This document shows positions 59,026 to 64,000 of a stretch of DNA of 64,000 nt, in pieces (positions within the stretch are counted from its first letter, which is position 1; each line of letters opens with the position of its first letter). The notes under the pieces were generated by a model. That model searched no databases. It worked only from the letters and a program-made list of their open reading frames with translations, and was not told the DNA's origin. Both the position numbers and the translations under genes were made by a program. The stretch covers positions 1 to 64,000 of the forward strand of contig NZ_JALDTZ010000009.1 in NCBI RefSeq assembly GCF_023109105.1, given 5' to 3'. The DNA is from Streptococcus mitis (GTDB lineage: Bacteria; Bacillota; Bacilli; Lactobacillales; Streptococcaceae).

Positions 59026-60899
59026 ATTTTACCGGAATTAGCAGTAAACAACAGCAAGCTATAGACTTACTTCAAAATCACATTTCACTACCAGATGTAG
59101 AAGTGGCAGTCGCTCAGTCTGACCAAGCTTCTATCTCTATCAAGGGTAAGGGCGGAGAATATCAATTGACTTATCGCAAACCTCACCAACTCTATCGCGC
59201 CTTGTCTGTTCTCGCAACAGCTTTGGTAGAAGGTGATAAGGTAGAGATTGAAGAACAAGCGGCTTATGAAGATTTAGCCTACATGGCTGACTGTTCGCGA
59301 AATGCAGTTTTAAATGTTGCATCTGCCAAGCAGATGATTGAAGTCTTAGCTCTCATGGGTTATTCAACCTTTGAACTCTACATGGAAGACACCTATCAGA
59401 TTGAAGGCCAACCCTACTTTGGTTATTTCCGTGGAGCGTATTCAGCTGAAGAGTTACAGGAAATTGAAGCATACGCCCAGCAGTTTGACATGACCTTTGT
59501 ACCATGTATCCAGACCTTGGCCCACTTGTCAGCCTTTGTCAAATGGGGCGTCAAAGAAGTGCAAGAACTCCGCGATGTAGAGGATATTCTCCTCATCGGT
59601 GAAGAAAAAGTCTACGATCTGATTGACGGTATGTTTGCTACTTTGTCTAAACTACAAACTCGCAAGGTCAATATCGGGATGGACGAAGCTCACTTGGTTG
59701 GTTTGGGACGTTACCTTATCTTAAACGGTGTTGTGGACCGTAGCCTCCTCATGTGTCAACATTTGGAGCGCGTGCTGGATATTGCAGACAAGTATGGTTT
59801 CCACTGCCAGATGTGGAGCGATATGTTCTTCAAACTCATGTCAGCAGATGGCCAGTACGACCGTGATGTCGAAATTCCAGAAGAAACTCGTATTTACTTA
59901 GACCGTCTCAAAGACCGTGTGACCTTGGTTTACTGGGATTATTATCAGGATAGCGAAGAAAAATACAACCGTAACTTCGGTAATCACCACAAGATTAGCC
60001 AGGATATTGCCTTTGCAGGTGGTGCTTGGAAGTGGATTGGTTTTACACCACACAACCATTTCAGTCGTCTTATCGCTATCGAAGCAAATAAAGCTTGCCG
60101 TGCCAATGATATCAAAGAAGTCATTGTGACGGGTTGGGGGGATAATGGTGGGGAAACTGCCCAGTTCTCCGTCCTACCAAGCTTGCAAATCTGGGCAGAA
60201 CTTAGCTATCGTAATGATTTAGAGCGTCTATCAGCTCACTTCAAGACCAACACAGGCTTATCGATTGAGGACTTTATGCAACTTGATCTTGCCAACCTCT
60301 TGCCAGATCTACCAGATAATCTCAGTGGTATCAACCCTAATCGCTATGTCTTTTATCAGGATGTTCTTTGCCCAATCCTTGACAAGCACATGACTCCTGA
60401 GCAGGACAAACCACACTTTGCCCAAGCAGCTGAGACTCTTGCTGCTATTAAAGAAAAAGCAGGAAACTATGCTTATCTCTTTGAAACTCAGGCTCAGTTG
60501 AACCAGATTTTAACCAGTAAAGTGGATGTGGGCCGACGCATTCGTCAAGCCTATCAAAAAGGTGATAAAGAGAGCTTGCAACAAATTGCTAGGGAAGAAT
60601 TACCAAAATTAAGAAGCCAGATTGAAACCTTCCACAAGCTCTTTAGCCACCAATGGTTGAAAGAAAACAAGGTCTTTGGCTTGGATACAGTAGACATTCG
60701 TATGGGTGGGCTCTTGCAACGGATCAAGCGTGCAGAAAGTCGCATTGAAAACTATCTAGCAGGCGAAATCTCTCGTATCGACGAACTAGAAGTAGACATC
60801 TTGCCATTTAATGACTTTTACGCTGACAAGGACTTTGCAGCCACGACAGCCAACCAATGGCATACCATTGCGACAGCATCGACGATTTATACGACCTAA
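59019..60899 (+). CDS. GH20 exo-beta-N-acetylhexosaminidase
   Basis: A 626-residue intracellular GH20 enzyme related to pneumococcal GH20C. The catalytic Asp-Glu pair lies in [17 protein letters not shown] (about residue 223). A small N-terminal domain precedes the barrel and helical regions end the protein. It removes terminal beta-linked GlcNAc or GalNAc. The ATG overlaps the ROK end and has GGAGG ahead. Strong terminator follows. Confidence 0.9.
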   Translation: MVNFTGISSKQQQAIDLLQNHISLPDVEVAVAQSDQASISIKGKGGEYQLTYRKPHQLYRALSVLATALVEGDKVEIEEQAAYEDLAYMADCSRNAVLNVASAKQMIEVLALMGYSTFELYMEDTYQIEGQPYFGYFRGAYSAEELQEIEAYAQQFDMTFVPCIQTLAHLSAFVKWGVKEVQELRDVEDILLIGEEKVYDLIDGMFATLSKLQTRKVNIGMDEAHLVGLGRYLILNGVVDRSLLMCQHLERVLDIADKYGFHCQMWSDMFFKLMSADGQYDRDVEIPEETRIYLDRLKDRVTLVYWDYYQDSEEKYNRNFGNHHKISQDIAFAGGAWKWIGFTPHNHFSRLIAIEANKACRANDIKEVIVTGWGDNGGETAQFSVLPSLQIWAELSYRNDLERLSAHFKTNTGLSIEDFMQLDLANLLPDLPDNLSGINPNRYVFYQDVLCPILDKHMTPEQDKPHFAQAAETLAAIKEKAGNYAYLFETQAQLNQILTSKVDVGRRIRQAYQKGDKESLQQIAREELPKLRSQIETFHKLFSHQWLKENKVFGLDTVDIRMGGLLQRIKRAESRIENYLAGEISRIDELEVDILPFNDFYADKDFAATTANQWHTIATASTIYTT

Positions 60900-60959
60900 A
60901 ATAAGAACACCTTGCCTGGCGCAGGGGGTTTCGCGTGAAACATCCCTTTCTTCAAAAGT

Positions 60960-60990
60960 ACTCCACATAAAATAATTTGTGGAGTTTTTT
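60960..60990 (+). terminator. Terminator after GH20
   Basis: ACTCCACA...TGTGGAGT hairpin followed by TTTTT. A second, weaker hairpin (GGGGGTTTC/GAAACATCCC) lies at about 60923-60945. Confidence 0.88.
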
Positions 60991-61027
60991 CTATAATTAG
61001 TAGTTTAACCTAACCTTCAAATAGGAG

Positions 61028-61052
61028 TATACTAATAATGTAATCGTTATCA
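61028..61052 (+). promoter_or_regulatory. ABC operon -10 and cre site
   Basis: TATACT (61028-61033) is followed 5 bp later by TGTAATCGTTATCA (61039-61052), a full match to TGWAANCGNTNWCA. CcpA would block transcription here when glucose is present. The -35 is weak (TTTAAC, 61004-61009). Confidence 0.78.
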
Positions 61053-61106
61053 AAAGTCTAAAAAGGAATTTTTAGATGGATATCAAAATAAAAAAGGGAG
61101 GAAATT

Positions 61107-62036
61107 ATGAATAAGTTTTCAAAAACCTTGAGAGACAACTGGATCTTTCTCTTGATGGTTTTGCCAGGGGCACTCTGGTTGATTCTATTCTTCTACATTC
61201 CAGTATTTGGGAACGTGGTTGCCTTTAAAGACTACCACATGACCAGTAATGGATTTATAGATAGTATCGTGAATAGTAAATGGGTCGGACTCGATAATTT
61301 TAGATTCTTGTTTAGTTCAAAAGACGCCTTTATTATCACTCGAAATACTGTCCTCTACAATCTCGGCTTTATCTTTATTGGTTTGATTGTATCTGTAGGG
61401 ATTGCCATCATCCTCAGTGAACTCCGTTCTAAGAGAATGGTTAAGATCTTCCAAACTTCTATGTTGTTCCCTTACTTCTTGTCTTGGGTTATCATCAGTT
61501 TCTTTACAGATGCCTTCCTAAATATTGATAAAGGGGTGTTCAACCATTTCCTAGAATCTATTGGAATGAAGGAAATCAATTTCTACGCTGACTTGGGTAT
61601 CTGGCCATATCTCCTACTTTTCCTAGGTATTTGGAAAGGTTTTGGATATAGCAGTGTCATGTACTATGCGACAATCATGGGAATTGATCCAACCTACTAC
61701 GAAGCAGCAACAGTGGACGGGGCTAGCAAATGGCAACGAATTCGCAATGTAACTATTCCACAGTTGACACCGTTGGTAACCGTATTGACCATCCTGGCAG
61801 TCGGAAATATCTTCCGTGCAGACTTTGGTCTTTTCTACCAAATCCCCCACAATGCTGGTCAGCTTTATAACGTAACCAACGTCTTGGACGTATATGTTTA
61901 TAATGGTTTGACCCAGACAGCGGATATAGGGATGGCTTCAGCGGCAGGTCTCTACCAATCAGTAGTCGGTTTGCTTTTGGTTATCCTATCAAACTTACTT
62001 GCAAGACGAGTTGATCCAAACTCAGCCTTGTTCTAG
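61107..62036 (+). CDS. Sugar ABC transporter permease (LplB-like)
   Basis: A 309-residue MalF/LplB-type permease with six membrane segments and the EAA loop EAATVDGASKWQRIRNVTIP (near 206). GGGAGG precedes the ATG. Together with the second permease and the binding protein it resembles the pneumococcal N-glycan importer (NgtP1), known from memory. No ATPase gene is seen in the window; such importers usually share a housekeeping ATPase such as MsmK. Confidence 0.88.
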   Translation: MNKFSKTLRDNWIFLLMVLPGALWLILFFYIPVFGNVVAFKDYHMTSNGFIDSIVNSKWVGLDNFRFLFSSKDAFIITRNTVLYNLGFIFIGLIVSVGIAIILSELRSKRMVKIFQTSMLFPYFLSWVIISFFTDAFLNIDKGVFNHFLESIGMKEINFYADLGIWPYLLLFLGIWKGFGYSSVMYYATIMGIDPTYYEAATVDGASKWQRIRNVTIPQLTPLVTVLTILAVGNIFRADFGLFYQIPHNAGQLYNVTNVLDVYVYNGLTQTADIGMASAAGLYQSVVGLLLVILSNLLARRVDPNSALF

Positions 62037-62049
62037 AAAGGAGGAGAAT

Positions 62050-62973
62050 ATGGCAGAAAAGAAAATTAAAAAAGAAAAAATTGATAATGTCGGCATTCAC
62101 TCCTTCAGTAAGAAAGCAGATATCTTCTTCAGTACCATTTCTGGTTTGATTGCCCTCTCTTGTATCCTACCCTTCGTATTCGTTATTGTTATTTCGGTGA
62201 CAGATGAAAAGAGTATCCTCCAAAATGGATATAGCTTCTTCCCATCCCAATTTGGACTAGACGGTTTTGAATTTTTAGCACAGTTTAAGGAGAAAATCCT
62301 CCAAGCTCTCTTCATCTCAGTCTTTGTAACAGTGGTGGGGACTATCACAAACGTTTTTATCACAACAACTTATGCTTACGCCATTTCACGGACAACCTTT
62401 AAGTACCGCAGATTCTTTACAATCTTTGCCCTTCTTAGTATGTTGTTCAACGCTGGTCTGGTACCAGGCTATATCGTGGTCACTCGTTTGCTTCAACTCG
62501 GTGATACAGTTTGGGCCTTGATTGTTCCAATGCTTCTCTCACCATTCAACATTATCTTGATGCGTTCCTTCTTTAAGAAGACTATTCCAGAAGCCATTCT
62601 TGAATCCGCTCGTATCGATGGTGCTAGTGAGGCCCGGATCTTCTTCCAAATCTGTTTGCCATTGTCACTACCAGGTATCGCAACCATCACGCTCTTGACA
62701 GCTCTTGGTTTCTGGAATGATTGGTTCAACGCCCTCCTTTATATTAAGAGTGACAACTTGTACCCATTGCAGTATTTGCTCATGCAAATCCAACAAAATA
62801 TGGACTACATCGCAAAAGCAGTCGGTCTATCTGGTCAACTGGGAGTTGCTCTACCGAAAGAAACAGGACGTATGGCCATGGTTGTTGTTGCAACCCTTCC
62901 AATCGCGATTTTGTATCCATTCTTCCAACGCTACTTTGTAAAAGGTTTGACTATCGGTGGCGTGAAAGAATAG
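62050..62973 (+). CDS. Sugar ABC transporter permease (YtcP-like)
   Basis: A 307-residue MalG-like permease with a basic N-terminus (MAEKKIKKEKIDN), six membrane segments and the EAA loop EAILESARIDGASEARIFFQ. Start at 62050 has AAAGGAGGAGAAT; an earlier frame start at 61999 overlaps the upstream gene and is not used. It pairs with the first permease, 13 bp upstream, in import of glycans. Confidence 0.9.
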   Translation: MAEKKIKKEKIDNVGIHSFSKKADIFFSTISGLIALSCILPFVFVIVISVTDEKSILQNGYSFFPSQFGLDGFEFLAQFKEKILQALFISVFVTVVGTITNVFITTTYAYAISRTTFKYRRFFTIFALLSMLFNAGLVPGYIVVTRLLQLGDTVWALIVPMLLSPFNIILMRSFFKKTIPEAILESARIDGASEARIFFQICLPLSLPGIATITLLTALGFWNDWFNALLYIKSDNLYPLQYLLMQIQQNMDYIAKAVGLSGQLGVALPKETGRMAMVVVATLPIAILYPFFQRYFVKGLTIGGVKE

Positions 62974-63075
62974 TGCTTATTGAGAAAAACATTTCTCGTT
63001 TTCAAACTTCCCTTGCGTGAAGTTAAGATCATTACATTGTTTATAAGTTTAAAAATAAAAAAAGGAGTTTTTGTC

Positions 63076-64000
63076 ATGAAAAACTGGAAAAAATATGCTT
63101 TTGCATCTGCTAGTGTAGTCGCTTTGGCTGCTGGTCTCGCTGCTTGTGGAAACCTTTCAGGTAACAAGAAAGCTGCTGACTCAGCTTCAGGTGAAAAAAC
63201 TGTTATCAAAATGTACCAAATTGGTGACAAACCAGATAACTTGGATGAATTGCTAGAAAATGCTAACAAAATCATCGGAGAAAAAGTTGGTGCTAAATTG
63301 GATATCCAATATCTTGGATGGGGTGACTATGATAAGAAAATGTCAGTTATCACATCATCTGGTGAAAACTACGATATCGCCTTTGCATCTAACTATGTTG
63401 TAAATGCTCAAAAAGGTGCTTATGCTGACTTGACTGACTTGTACAAGAAAGAAGGGGCAGAACTTTACAAAGCACTTGACCCAGCTTACATCAAAGGTAA
63501 CAGCATTAACGGTAAAATTTACGCCGTTCCAGTTGCAGCCAACGTTGCATCATCTCAAAACTTCGCCTTCAACGGAACTCTTCTTGCTAAATATGGTATC
63601 GATATTTCAGGTGTCACTTCATACGAAACACTTGAACCAGTCTTGAAACAAATCAAAGAAAAAGCTCCAGATGTAGTGCCATTTGCGGTTACTAAGAACT
63701 TTATCCCATCTGATAACTTTGACTACCCAGTTCCAAATGGACTTCCATTCGTTATCGACCTTGAAGGAGACACTACTAAGATCGTAAACCGTTACGAAGT
63801 ACCTCGTTTCAAAGAACACTTGAAGACTCTTCACAAATTCTATGAAGCTGGATACATTCCAAAAGACGTAGCAACAAGCGATACTTCATTTGACCTTCAA
63901 CAAGATACTTGGTTTGTTCGTGAAGAAACAGTAGGACCAGCTGACTACGGTAACAGCTTGCTTTCACGTGTTGCTAACAAAGATATCGAAATCAAACCAA
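63076..64000 (+). CDS. Sugar/N-glycan-binding lipoprotein, 3' end beyond window
   Basis: A partial gene of at least 308 residues; it runs off the window. The lipobox is GLAAC (Cys about 23), and the mature domain is a family 1 binding protein (VIKMYQIGDKPDNLDELL, then LDIQYLGWGDYDKKMSVITS). It is very like the pneumococcal NgtS (SP_0092) as remembered, which binds host N-glycans. AAAGGAG precedes the ATG. It is the third gene of the operon. Confidence 0.88.
   Translation, partial: MKNWKKYAFASASVVALAAGLAACGNLSGNKKAADSASGEKTVIKMYQIGDKPDNLDELLENANKIIGEKVGAKLDIQYLGWGDYDKKMSVITSSGENYDIAFASNYVVNAQKGAYADLTDLYKKEGAELYKALDPAYIKGNSINGKIYAVPVAANVASSQNFAFNGTLLAKYGIDISGVTSYETLEPVLKQIKEKAPDVVPFAVTKNFIPSDNFDYPVPNGLPFVIDLEGDTTKIVNRYEVPRFKEHLKTLHKFYEAGYIPKDVATSDTSFDLQQDTWFVREETVGPADYGNSLLSRVANKDIEIKP

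Overview
The window is a low-GC Gram-positive chromosome segment from a mitis-group Streptococcus. The evidence is the competence-regulated comFA/comFC and cbpD genes, a choline-binding murein hydrolase, three BOX repeats (the boxA sequence contains the BOX-PCR priming sequence), YSIRK/LPNTG surface anchoring, and gene order that follows what I remember of the S. pneumoniae chromosome. Between clpC and the dus gene I find no rr06-hk06-cbpA locus; a NAD-salvage operon sits there instead. CbpD is also shorter than the pneumococcal form. S. mitis or a close relative is therefore more likely than S. pneumoniae, but species is an inference.

Layout. 1-437: decayed ISL3-type transposase end. 528-2644 (minus): cysteine synthase, PH-domain protein, YigZ. 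2701-9508: comFA-comFC, hpf, gdpP-rplI-dnaB-veg. 9540-10750: cbpD with a competence box. 10763-13810: TPP-riboswitch operon for uptake of a thiamine precursor. 13831-16810: ctsR-clpC. 16811-19577: nadR-pnuC-nrtR with candidate operators. 19643-20934: small membrane protein, Ser-rich lipoprotein, BOX element. 21003-22842 (minus): dus and hslO. 23007-28797: Mga-like regulator and glpK-glpO-glpF. 28894-30150: MFS transporter. 30284-34841: dltXABCD. 34891-38485: adcRCBA zinc uptake. 38555-38884: a compact Fst/par-type type I toxin-antitoxin locus. 39086-41376: P4-type acid phosphatase, SPFH protein, BOX element. 41465-47007: GH2 and GH29 glycosidases. 47108-48447: Rpn-family nuclease with a duplicated C-terminal piece. 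48814-51780: YSIRK/LPNTG surface protein preceded by a 15-T tract. 51787-64000: glycan locus with GH92, GH125, GH38, a ROK kinase, GH20, two sugar permeases and the start of a binding lipoprotein.

How the genes work together. The last 22 kb looks like a host-glycan harvesting block: galactosidase, fucosidase, alpha-mannosidases and beta-hexosaminidase next to an ABC importer. CcpA-type cre sites overlap the GH2 and ABC promoters. The dlt and adc operons handle envelope charge and zinc, and glp handles glycerol.

Most unusual points: (1) an unlabelled type I toxin-antitoxin locus at 38.6-38.9 kb with all par architectural elements; (2) an Rpn nuclease gene with a strong internal Shine-Dalgarno and start, plus a second free-standing copy of its C-terminus; (3) a homopolymeric T tract at the start of the surface protein that would shift the frame; (4) a consensus competence box with a 10-codon ORF upstream of a lipoprotein gene.
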